Shown here: positions 1 to 6,370 of the stretch, in pieces
How positions within the stretch are numbered: the stretch's first letter is position 1
Layout of the letters: each line of letters begins with the position of its first letter
NCBI GenBank assembly: GCA_023653075.1
Contig: JAMNXQ010000021.1
Location: 1 to 35,629 of the forward strand
DNA length: 35,629 nt
Direction of reading: 5' to 3'
Source: Algoriphagus sp.
GTDB lineage: Bacteria; Bacteroidota; Bacteroidia; Cytophagales; Cyclobacteriaceae
Position numbers and translations under genes: made by a program
The notes under the pieces: model-generated
Told to the model about the DNA's origin: nothing
What the model saw: only the letters and a program-made list of their open reading frames with translations
Database searches by the model: none

Positions 1-144
1 ATTATCCGCTTTTTCACCAGTAACCAAAGAAAGATAAGGTTTGAAGTTCAATTAGGTGAGCTGTGGTCTGTGGACAGTCGTCTGTCGACGATTATCCGCA
101 GTAATTCAACTAGACTTTAAGCTACTGGTGTGATTGCGGATAAT
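1..144. repeat. Intergenic inverted-repeat element (copy A)
   Basis: Bases 1-22 and 123-144 form an interrupted inverted repeat, ATTATCCGC-N5-CACCAGTA against its exact reverse complement apart from the five spacer bases. A third ATTATCCGC lies inside at 91-99 in direct orientation. The interior holds GTGG/GTC-rich short repeats (about 61-90). The left half aligns with 6086-6177, so this is a dispersed family. No reading frame is apparent. The element touches the window edge, so more may lie outside. Confidence 0.7.
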
Positions 145-211
145 CATAATAATTTTTTAAAATTAAAAAAGAAACCACAGCCTTTGGCTAAGCCCATGTG
201 AATTTTAGTCC

Positions 212-219
212 TAATTTTG
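212..219 (+). promoter_or_regulatory. Bacteroidota -7 box for the aminotransferase gene
   Basis: TAATTTTG matches the TAnnTTTG consensus of the Bacteroidota primary sigma factor. It ends 18 bases before ATG 238. It overlaps the TTG at 217 that would otherwise be an upstream start, so translation from 217 is unlikely. No well-spaced -33 TTG is evident. Confidence 0.5.
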
Positions 220-237
220 ATTACTTACTTTGATGCT

Positions 238-1062
238 ATGAAACCATTCTGCTTTGCCGACGGGAACATTATCCCAACCCAAGATGCTCGCCTTCATCCC
301 GCTGATCTGGCCGTAATTCGTGGCTACGGGATCTTTGATTTTTTCCGAACCGAGCAGTATCAACCTGTGTTTTTAGAAGATTACTTGGATCGATTTACAG
401 CATCTGCCGCAAAAACCTTTTTGCCTTTGCCTTATTCACGTGAAGAATTACGTGCCATCATTACCGAATTGATTGCCAAAAATGACTTGAAGCAAGGCGG
501 AATTCGTATGGTCTTGACTGGGGGCGTCTCCGAAAATCACTTTTCTCCTGCAACCGGCACCCTGTTTATGTTTGGAGAGGAACTGAGTTTCCCATCCGAA
601 GAAAAATACCAGCAGGGTGTCAAATTGCTAACTGTGGAACATGTACGTGCGATAGCAGACATCAAAACCACCAATTACACACTACCTGTTTGGCACAGCA
701 TGCAGTGGAAGCAGGAAGGGGCAGAAGACGTCTTGTACCACTGGGATGGTTGGGTGAGTGAGAGTTCGCGAAGTAATTTCTTCATCGTCAAAGATGGGGT
801 CATCCATACGCCAGATAAACACATTCTGATGGGTATTACTCGAAAGAATTTGCTGGCAGTGGCGGGAGATGTAAAAATCCGACCTATTTCTTTGGAAGAA
901 GTTTGGGAGGCAGATGAAGCCTTTATCTCAGCGACTACCAAGATTTTATTGCCAATTACGCAGATTGACGATCGAAAAATAGGTTCAGGAAAAGTGGGAA
1001 AGGTCAGTTTGGATCTACTAGAAAAGTTCCGCGAGCGCGAAAAAGCCTACCTAAGCAGATAA
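238..1062 (+). CDS. Aminotransferase class IV (branched-chain or D-amino-acid type)
   Basis: A 274-aa PLP-dependent fold-type IV aminotransferase. The probable catalytic lysine is at about residue 143 in the motif IKTTNY. Downstream are the usual E-S-S-R-S-N-F-F element, a TPDKHILMGITR segment matching the family's cofactor-phosphate loop, and a C-terminal TTKILLPI segment. Length is typical for IlvE, Dat or PabC-like enzymes. The sequence alone does not separate branched-chain amino acid, D-alanine or aminodeoxychorismate lyase activity. I chose ATG 238 over TTG 217 because the putative -7 box covers 217. It stands alone: the next gene is unrelated and upstream is repeat DNA. It probably acts in the cytoplasm as a soluble dimer, as is usual for the family. 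Confidence 0.85.
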   Translation: MKPFCFADGNIIPTQDARLHPADLAVIRGYGIFDFFRTEQYQPVFLEDYLDRFTASAAKTFLPLPYSREELRAIITELIAKNDLKQGGIRMVLTGGVSENHFSPATGTLFMFGEELSFPSEEKYQQGVKLLTVEHVRAIADIKTTNYTLPVWHSMQWKQEGAEDVLYHWDGWVSESSRSNFFIVKDGVIHTPDKHILMGITRKNLLAVAGDVKIRPISLEEVWEADEAFISATTKILLPITQIDDRKIGSGKVGKVSLDLLEKFREREKAYLSR

Positions 1063-1162
1063 GGAAAGGTGATTTTTCTGAATTGCTGGGTCGAAGAAGG
1101 AGTTTGGCAGCGAATGCCACACCGATGATTTTTTAAAAACGTTACCGTATAAAAAGCCTATT

Positions 1163-2176
1163 ATGAACAGTGATATCCTGATCTATCAAAACTCAGCAGG
1201 CAACATTAAAATTGATGTGCGCTTAGAGGAAGAAACCGTATGGTTGACGCAAGACCAAATGGCGACTTTGTTTGGCAAAGCCAAATCCACAATCAACGAG
1301 CATATTAAGAATGTTTTTGCGGAAGGTGAGCTAGATGAAAAAGTGGTAGTTCGGAAATTCCGAATAACCACTCAGCATGGTGCAATGACTGGAAAAACTC
1401 AAGAAGTTGAGGTAAATGGATACAATTTAGACGTTACCATTTCCGTTGGTTATCGCGTAAAATCAGCCCAGGGTACGCAGTTTCGAATTTGGGCTACCCA
1501 ACGCCTGAAAGAACACATCATAAAAGGCTTCACATTAAATGATGATCGCTTTAAGTCGGGCACTTCAATGAACTATTTCAACGAATTGCAAGAACGCATT
1601 CGGGAAATACGGCTATCGGAACGCTTCTTTTATCAGAAAATTAAAGACATCTATACCACCAGTATTGATTATAATCCTAAAGATGAAAAGACAATTGAGT
1701 TTTTCAAAGTGATTCAAAACAAACTGCTTTGGGCTATTAGTGAGCAAACTGCAGCCGAATTGGTGTACCGAAGGGCTGATGCTACTTTACCGTTATTGGG
1801 CATGCAGTCATTCGACAAAAAAGGAAACGATTCCATCAAAAAATCGGATGTAAGCATTGCCAAAAACTACTTGAATCAAGATGAAATAAAATTGCTGGGT
1901 TTATTGGTCGAGCAATATTTGGCATTTGCAGAAACAATGGCACAGCAGCAAACCCCAATGTATATGAAAGATTGGATTGCGAGACTGGATAGCCTATTGC
2001 AACTGAATGGAAGGGAACTCCTGACACATGCAGGGAAAATAAGTCACGAAATCGCCTTGAAAAAATCAGAAACTGAATTTGAGAAATATAAAATTGGACA
2101 ACGAATTATTGAAAAAGAGCAAAGTTTAAAAGAGATCGAGGAGGATATTAACAAGTTAACTAAACCAAAGCAGTAA
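1163..2176 (+). CDS. RhuM family protein (orphan)
   Basis: A 337-aa protein matching the RhuM (virulence_RhuM) family along its whole length. The N-terminus has a helix-turn-helix-like segment (WLTQDQMATLFGKAKSTI, about residues 27-45) followed by the family signature around GYNLDVTISVGYRVKS and the FRIWATQRLKEHIIKGF segment (about residues 90-125). The C-terminal 45 residues are charged and likely coiled coil. The family is often found near restriction-modification and other accessory loci, but its biochemistry is unclear. Here no hsd, Fic or phage gene adjoins it. The gene is visibly more AT-rich than the aminotransferase upstream and lies near repeat DNA, which suggests horizontal acquisition. 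Start ATG 1163 gives the conserved N-terminus; no clear ribosome binding site is seen. Confidence 0.85.
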   Translation: MNSDILIYQNSAGNIKIDVRLEEETVWLTQDQMATLFGKAKSTINEHIKNVFAEGELDEKVVVRKFRITTQHGAMTGKTQEVEVNGYNLDVTISVGYRVKSAQGTQFRIWATQRLKEHIIKGFTLNDDRFKSGTSMNYFNELQERIREIRLSERFFYQKIKDIYTTSIDYNPKDEKTIEFFKVIQNKLLWAISEQTAAELVYRRADATLPLLGMQSFDKKGNDSIKKSDVSIAKNYLNQDEIKLLGLLVEQYLAFAETMAQQQTPMYMKDWIARLDSLLQLNGRELLTHAGKISHEIALKKSETEFEKYKIGQRIIEKEQSLKEIEEDINKLTKPKQ

Positions 2177-2265
2177 ATTTTCACTGAGGCAAGAAAAAAA
2201 AATTAGATACAGGGTGGAGAAGCTACATCAAACAACACTCGAATCTATGCAAGTAGCATTGAGGT

Positions 2266-2703
2266 TTAATTTTCAACCAGCACAGCCTCTTTGAGGATGT
2301 ACATCAACTTTTCGGGGTCATTTGCATTGAGGGTGAGTTTGCCGCGAATCTTCACCCGCTTGGAGGTGTACTTGATGGGCTTGATGAGCATCGCTTCCAT
2401 GACTGTTTCTGGTCCTCCAGATCCGCAGAAGAAGCATTCTGCAAGCGGAAGACTGGATAATATGATGTGAGTAGGCTTAAACATGCCTTCAAAAGGGATG
2501 ATGTACCCATCTGCCTCAACCACCTTACCCTCTATTTTTTTAATGTTTTCAGAAAAAACAGGCACATAAAGCTCTCCAAAATTATCCTTGCTGATCTTGT
2601 AAGTCACCTCAGACAAACTTTTCCATACCCCTTGGGCATACGTCTGCTGGGAAAAAGTGGCTACAGCCAAAAGTAAACCGACAAGGAATGCTCCTTTTTT
2701 CAT
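2266..2703 (-). CDS. Secreted DUF3299-like protein
   Basis: A 145-aa protein with a signal peptide (hydrophobic residues 5-15, likely cleavage after TYAQ at about 24). The mature part contains GYIIPF at about residue 67 and LAECFFCGSGGPE at about residue 87, a C-x2-C pair typical of DUF3299-like proteins. It probably resides in the periplasm or is surface-associated. It is the last gene of a minus-strand operon, 22 bases after the FtsX-like permease. In Vibrio a zinc-regulated ABC cluster (zrg) is reported to include comparable parts, so a metal-linked role is inferred, not shown. The cysteine pair could bind a metal or form a disulfide. Confidence 0.65.
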   Translation of the reverse strand: MKKGAFLVGLLLAVATFSQQTYAQGVWKSLSEVTYKISKDNFGELYVPVFSENIKKIEGKVVEADGYIIPFEGMFKPTHIILSSLPLAECFFCGSGGPETVMEAMLIKPIKYTSKRVKIRGKLTLNANDPEKLMYILKEAVLVEN

Positions 2704-2725
2704 CTTGCTTTAAATTTTATGCTAA

Positions 2726-4036
2726 TTACGTCTTTGTAAGTTGCTTTGCAATACTCGTTTGGTAAGCCGACCAGGCTGGTATCAAGGAAGCCAGCATTCC
2801 CACGGCCAAGGCATAGCCGAAAATCAATCCTTCTTCGGGTAAGAATACCCAAGGATCCACCAAGGTAACTACTTCCTGAGCAGTCAATTCCACTACGATC
2901 GCCAAAAAGCCATGGCCCAAAGCTATCCCCAAAAGCGCTCCCAACGTAGTGAGCGAAATCCCTTCTAGAAATACCAAAGTCACCAATTGCAATCGAGAAG
3001 CACCCAAGGTGCGTAGAATCGCCAGGTCGTATTTCCGCTCTTTCAGGGAATTGTAGAGAGCGATAAAGATACTCAATCCTGCGATGATCACTAAGGCTAT
3101 GGCCAAGCCCTGCAAGAGACTAATGCCCACGCCAAGCAATTCAAAGAGTCGAGCTAGTTCAAATGCGGGTGAGGCTGCCTGCATAGAAGTAGCCGAGTTG
3201 ATCATTTGGGGCAGCTGGATCGCGGCCATGGGATTGCGGTAGCGAAGCAACAAGGAAGTGACTTCTCGCTCTTGGTTTGAGGTTGGAAATCCTTGCGCAG
3301 CAACGGGAACTTTGAGTGGGTCCATGAATGCTGAATGCGCATCATGAACTTCTTCTTCATGGGAAGTGCCTTCTTCTAGTGGCATTTCCACTTCTTCCGT
3401 AGCGATCGACTCTTCACCTTGCTCATCGTGGGTATACCAGACGGATTCGATGCTGGTCAGTACGAGCCGATCGACCACCTTTCCAGTAGGCGCCAAAATG
3501 CCAGTCACTTTAAATTGCTGTTGGTCGTGGTCGTGGCTCCCCACACTAATTCCATGACTACCAGTAAAGGTATCTCCCAATTTCAAGCCAAGTGCCTGTG
3601 CAGCGCTGGCTCCAAGGGTGACTTCAAAAGGGAATTCCCAGGTCTTGCCTGCTGTAAACGACACTTCATACAAGGAGAGGTAGTCGTGGTTGGTACCTAC
3701 GATTCGAAACCCTTGCATATTGTCTCCCATGGCAAGCGGAATCACCTGCTTCACCAGCCGATTTCGAGAGATGCGCTGTGCTTCTTCCATCTTGATATTC
3801 CCCGTGGGAAAATCAATGTGGTAGACTGACGCCAAGATCAATTGCAAGGGACTTCCCTTTGCGCCGACCACGAGATCAATGCCTGCAGCATCGCGGGTCA
3901 TCTTCTGCTCAAACTGGTGCTGTACCAGGAGTAAAACGGTGATGATGGCCAGACCAAAAGCCAATAAAATTGCATTCAGGCCCGTAGAAAGTGGCCGAAA
4001 GCTGAGGTATTTCCAACTGAGCGTGAGGAGATTCAT
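2726..4036 (-). CDS. FtsX-like ABC transporter permease with His/acid-rich insertion
   Basis: A 436-aa MacB/LolE-type permease. One membrane segment lies near residues 18-38, then a long periplasmic domain, then three membrane segments in the last 140 residues, the FtsX domain layout. The conserved start of the periplasmic domain (VVGAKGSPLQLILASVYH) is present. Two stretches in that domain are rich in His, Asp and Glu: GSHDHDQQ at about residue 167 and a longer acidic one at about 200-235 holding HDEQ, SHEEE and HDAH. These look like flexible metal-binding loops. It overlaps the upstream ATPase gene by 4 bases (ATGA), indicating translational coupling. A lipoprotein-release role is possible, but the DUF3299-like partner and metal-binding loops point to metal or cell-envelope traffic. 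Confidence 0.8.
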   Translation of the reverse strand: MNLLTLSWKYLSFRPLSTGLNAILLAFGLAIITVLLLVQHQFEQKMTRDAAGIDLVVGAKGSPLQLILASVYHIDFPTGNIKMEEAQRISRNRLVKQVIPLAMGDNMQGFRIVGTNHDYLSLYEVSFTAGKTWEFPFEVTLGASAAQALGLKLGDTFTGSHGISVGSHDHDQQQFKVTGILAPTGKVVDRLVLTSIESVWYTHDEQGEESIATEEVEMPLEEGTSHEEEVHDAHSAFMDPLKVPVAAQGFPTSNQEREVTSLLLRYRNPMAAIQLPQMINSATSMQAASPAFELARLFELLGVGISLLQGLAIALVIIAGLSIFIALYNSLKERKYDLAILRTLGASRLQLVTLVFLEGISLTTLGALLGIALGHGFLAIVVELTAQEVVTLVDPWVFLPEEGLIFGYALAVGMLASLIPAWSAYQTSIAKQLTKT

Positions 4037-4674
4037 GCGCTTTTCACTTCTAGGACCTGAGACACTTCTGATTTGACACGCTGATCGTGTGTGACGATGA
4101 CGAGAGCAGCGCCAATTTTGGCCGCTTGAGATTTTAGGAGTTGCACCACTCGCTGGGCATGCAGGTCATCCAGACTGGAGGTAGGCTCATCAGCTAGAAT
4201 CAATTTGGGTGAGTTGACCAAGGCTCGTGCGATGGATACCCGCTGGGCCTCACCTTCGCTGAGTGTGCCTACGGCAGCAGTTGCTTTGGCCGCCAAGCCC
4301 AAGTCTTGAAGTAAGTCCGATGGAGCGAGCCCTTTTTTCTTGCCAAAAAATTGCGCCAATTCTAAATTTTGCTTCACCGAAAGGGCAGTAATCAAATGCG
4401 GCTTTTGGAATACAATTCCGATATGCTGCCCTCGAAATAAATCCAAGCGATGCCCTTTGAGTGCGGATAGATTTACCCCATCCAGCACCACAGACCCTTG
4501 ACTCGGGGTAAGAAGTCCTGAGAGCAGGTTGAGCAGGGTCGTTTTCCCAGATCCAGATTGGCCTAAAAGAAGGAGTGCCTCCCCTCCTGCGAGGGAAATA
4601 TCCGGAAAGGAAATAGGGGCTTGCCCAGGGTAGGCGAAGCGCAGTGAAGTGGTTTGTAGCAACATGAAATTCAA
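4033..4674 (-). CDS. ABC transporter ATP-binding protein (LolD/MacB-like)
   Basis: A 213-aa nucleotide-binding subunit. Walker A GQSGSGKT is at about residues 38-45, the Q-loop at FQKPH (90-94), the signature LSEGEAQRV at 139-147 with E in place of the more common G-G, Walker B LILADEP at 159-165, and the H-loop VTHD at 195-198. Size and motifs fit the family that partners FtsX-like permeases. It is the first gene of the ATPase-permease-DUF3299 operon and overlaps the permease by 4 bases. Start ATG 4674 is used; an in-frame ATG at 4665 is an equally good alternative. A TAACTTTG box (4721-4728) sits upstream. Confidence 0.88.
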   Translation of the reverse strand: MNFMLLQTTSLRFAYPGQAPISFPDISLAGGEALLLLGQSGSGKTTLLNLLSGLLTPSQGSVVLDGVNLSALKGHRLDLFRGQHIGIVFQKPHLITALSVKQNLELAQFFGKKKGLAPSDLLQDLGLAAKATAAVGTLSEGEAQRVSIARALVNSPKLILADEPTSSLDDLHAQRVVQLLKSQAAKIGAALVIVTHDQRVKSEVSQVLEVKSA

Positions 4675-4720
4675 ATTCTAGGCAGTAGAATGTTTTACAA
4701 ATACATCTAAACGGCCATCC

Positions 4721-4728
4721 CAAAGTTA
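4721..4728 (-). promoter_or_regulatory. -7 box for the ABC operon
   Basis: On the minus strand this reads TAACTTTG, an exact match to TAnnTTTG, 46 bases before the ATPase start. A TTTG lies upstream but at a shorter than ideal spacing (14 bases). Confidence 0.4.
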
Positions 4729-4780
4729 ATTTTTTAGGTCTACAAATTGCTGACCTTTTTGAACGGAAACGAAGAATTAT

Positions 4781-4810
4781 ACTTTTTGTCCCCTTTCTGA
4801 CACAAAAAGT
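4781..4810. repeat. Inverted repeat ACTTTTTGT...ACAAAAAGT
   Basis: Perfect 9-base arms at 4781-4789 and 4802-4810 with a 12-base spacer, lying between the divergent ABC operon and sucD. A similar arrangement (TGCTTTTT-CTCAC-AAAAAGCA) occurs at 12193-12213, so it may be another dispersed intergenic repeat. It is not followed by a T-run on the plus strand and is not an obvious terminator. Confidence 0.5.
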
Positions 4811-4905
4811 AGCGGAAATCATTCCTCGAATTTGGAGAAAAGGGAAAGTGTAGGTACTCGAATCTAAGGTGCACCCAAAAATCGAGTAGAATGTTGCTTT
4901 TTTCT

Positions 4906-4936
4906 TTTGAAGGGGGGGTGCTTTCTTCTATTTTTG
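4906..4936 (+). promoter_or_regulatory. sucD promoter
   Basis: TTTG (4906-4909), a 19-base spacer, then TATTTTTG (4929-4936) match the Bacteroidota -33/-7 promoter consensus in both boxes and spacing. The -7 box ends 23 bases before ATG 4960, giving a short leader. This also argues against the in-frame ATG at 4891. Confidence 0.75.
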
Positions 4937-4959
4937 TGCGAAACAATAATCAGCGCATC

Positions 4960-5841
4960 ATGAGTGTACTAGTCAATAAAAATTCAAAAGTTATCGTTCA
5001 GGGCTTCACAGGAACTGAAGGCTCTTTTCACGCCCAGCAAATGATCGAGTACGGCACCCAAGTTGTTGGGGGCGTGACTCCAGGCAAAGGCGGAACGCTG
5101 CATTTGGAAAGACCCGTGTTTGATTCGGTAGAAGATGCCGTCCAAAAGACTGGTGCAGATACTTCTATTATTTTTGTGCCCCCTGCATTTGCAGCGGATG
5201 CCATCATGGAAGCAGCTGATGCAGGCATCAAAGTGATCATCGCCATCACGGAAGGAATTCCAGTGGCAGACATGATGCGCGCTAAGCCTTACATGAAAGA
5301 AAGAGGATGCATCCTGATCGGCCCTAACTGTCCAGGAGTAATCACTCCAGGCGAAGCGAAGGTGGGCATCATGCCGGGTTTTGTATTCAAGCAAGGAAGA
5401 ATCGGAATCGTATCCAAGTCAGGAACCTTGACTTACGAAGCAGCTGACCAAGTGGCTAAGGCAGGTCTTGGCGTATCCACTGCTATTGGAATCGGTGGTG
5501 ACCCGATCATTGGTACTTCTACCAAGCAGGCTGTAGAACTTTTGATGAACGATCCAGAAACAGATGCCATCATCATGATCGGTGAGATTGGTGGAAATTA
5601 CGAAGCAGAAGCAGCACGTTGGATCCGTGAAACAGGCAATAAGAAGCCAATAGTTGGCTTTATTGCTGGCCAAACAGCCCCTCCAGGCCGTAGAATGGGT
5701 CACGCAGGTGCCATCATCGGTGGTGCAGACGATACTGCAGCCGCAAAAATGCGTATCATGCGCGAAAACGGAATCTTGGTAGCTGAATCTCCAGCTGAAA
5801 TTGGAGCAACCATGGCCAAAGCCCTCGGCGTAACCGCTTAA
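4960..5841 (+). CDS. sucD: Succinate-CoA ligase subunit alpha
   Basis: A 293-aa CoA-binding subunit of succinyl-CoA synthetase, which makes succinate and ATP or GTP from succinyl-CoA in the TCA cycle. The CoA-binding loop [11 protein letters not shown] is at about residues 15-25, the GPNCPGVI segment at 121-128, and the phosphohistidine is H248 in GHAGAIIGG. The length matches the family (about 290). ATG 4960 gives the normal N-terminus [15 protein letters not shown]; the longer form from 4891 would start inside the promoter. sucC is not adjacent, so the two subunits are encoded apart here. A strong terminator follows, so it is monocistronic. Confidence 0.97.
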   Translation: MSVLVNKNSKVIVQGFTGTEGSFHAQQMIEYGTQVVGGVTPGKGGTLHLERPVFDSVEDAVQKTGADTSIIFVPPAFAADAIMEAADAGIKVIIAITEGIPVADMMRAKPYMKERGCILIGPNCPGVITPGEAKVGIMPGFVFKQGRIGIVSKSGTLTYEAADQVAKAGLGVSTAIGIGGDPIIGTSTKQAVELLMNDPETDAIIMIGEIGGNYEAEAARWIRETGNKKPIVGFIAGQTAPPGRRMGHAGAIIGGADDTAAAKMRIMRENGILVAESPAEIGATMAKALGVTA

Positions 5842-5873
5842 GTTAGACTTCTTCGGGTCACAAGCCCTTCTCA

Positions 5874-5907
5874 ATGCCTCAGAGATTTTTCTGAGGCATT
5901 TTTTTTT
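5874..5907 (+). terminator. sucD rho-independent terminator
   Basis: AATGCCTCAG-type stem: left arm 5875-5882 (TGCCTCAG), loop 5883-5890, right arm CTGAGGCA from 5891, then a run of eight or more T. It starts about 33 bases after the sucD stop. Confidence 0.85.
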
Positions 5908-6021
5908 GGCTAGCCGCGGTATTTATAACTCCAATTCATAAAAAAGAGGAGGAAATTTAAGCTAATTAGCCCGTGCAAAAAAAAGGTTACAGATTAACTA
6001 TTGATATAGATTTCAGTTTAT

Positions 6022-6055
6022 AAAATCCCCCTAACCCCCTTTTGAAGGGGGAGTC
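6022..6055. repeat. C/G-run palindromic repeat
   Basis: CCCCCTT (6035-6041), loop TTG, AAGGGGG (6045-6051), preceded by AATCCCCCTAA. This form of sequence is a common dispersed intergenic repeat in Bacteroidota genomes. No T-run follows, so I do not call it a terminator. Confidence 0.55.
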
Positions 6056-6085
6056 ACATCTTTGCCTCCCCTACCAATTAATTCG

Positions 6086-6177
6086 ATTATCTGCTTTTTG
6101 ACTAGTGATAAAAAGATTAAATGTTTGAAATTTAGGAAAATGTGCCGTGGACCGTGGACTGTTGACTGTTGACTGTT
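6086..6177. repeat. Dispersed repeat, partial copy B, with GACTGTT triplet repeat
   Basis: Aligns with the left half of the element at 1-144: ATTATC(T/C)GCTTTTT, then AC(T/C)AGT, GTTTGAA and GTGGACCGTGGAC-like blocks in the same order. It ends in three perfect tandem copies of GACTGTT at 6157-6177. The right-hand inverted arm present in copy A is not found here. Confidence 0.6.
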
Positions 6178-6281
6178 TGACCATCAATCCCACAATGAAT
6201 TCATTTTTTATATTTTTTGTTTTTAAACTAAACTTCTTTAATTTTTTTACTAAAGTATTCGGTTTTAGTTCCAAAGTTTTT

Positions 6282-6289
6282 TAGATTTG
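6282..6289 (+). promoter_or_regulatory. -7 box of the NagB/PIG-L gene
   Basis: TAGATTTG is an exact TAnnTTTG match. It covers the TTG at 6287 that could be mistaken for a start codon. A transcript starting a few bases downstream would have a leader of about 75 bases and begin just before the hairpin at 6305-6327. No convincing -33 box. Confidence 0.5.
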
Positions 6290-6304
6290 ATTAACCCATT
6301 CACT

Positions 6305-6327
6305 GCTCTCTTTTCTCAAAAGAGAGC
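6305..6327 (+). promoter_or_regulatory. Leader hairpin upstream of the NagB/PIG-L gene
   Basis: A perfect 10-base stem (GCTCTCTTTT / AAAAGAGAGC) with a 3-base loop CTC, 16 bases after the -7 box and 43 bases before ATG 6371. It would sit near the 5' end of the mRNA, where it could stabilise the message or act as a weak attenuator (CCTTTT follows). Confidence 0.5.
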
Positions 6328-6370
6328 CTTTTATGGGACGTTCTCGTTTTATCCTTCAACGACTGTTCTC

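Larger units (their letters stand above)
5908..6281. other. Non-coding interval with dispersed repeats
   Basis: No supported gene lies between the sucD terminator and the nagB-like promoter. The interval holds AT-rich DNA, a C-run/G-run hairpin (6035-6051), a partial copy of the element at 1-144 (6086-6177), and T-rich sequence up to the -7 box at 6282. Confidence 0.7.

Noticed and set aside
1..2176. Complete mobile element around the RhuM gene
   Set aside because: No transposase or integrase and no flanking copies of the inverted repeat on both sides of the gene.
4250..4822. 190-aa minus-strand frame over the ABC ATPase gene
   Set aside because: Shifted frame of the well-supported ATPase; no recognisable domain.
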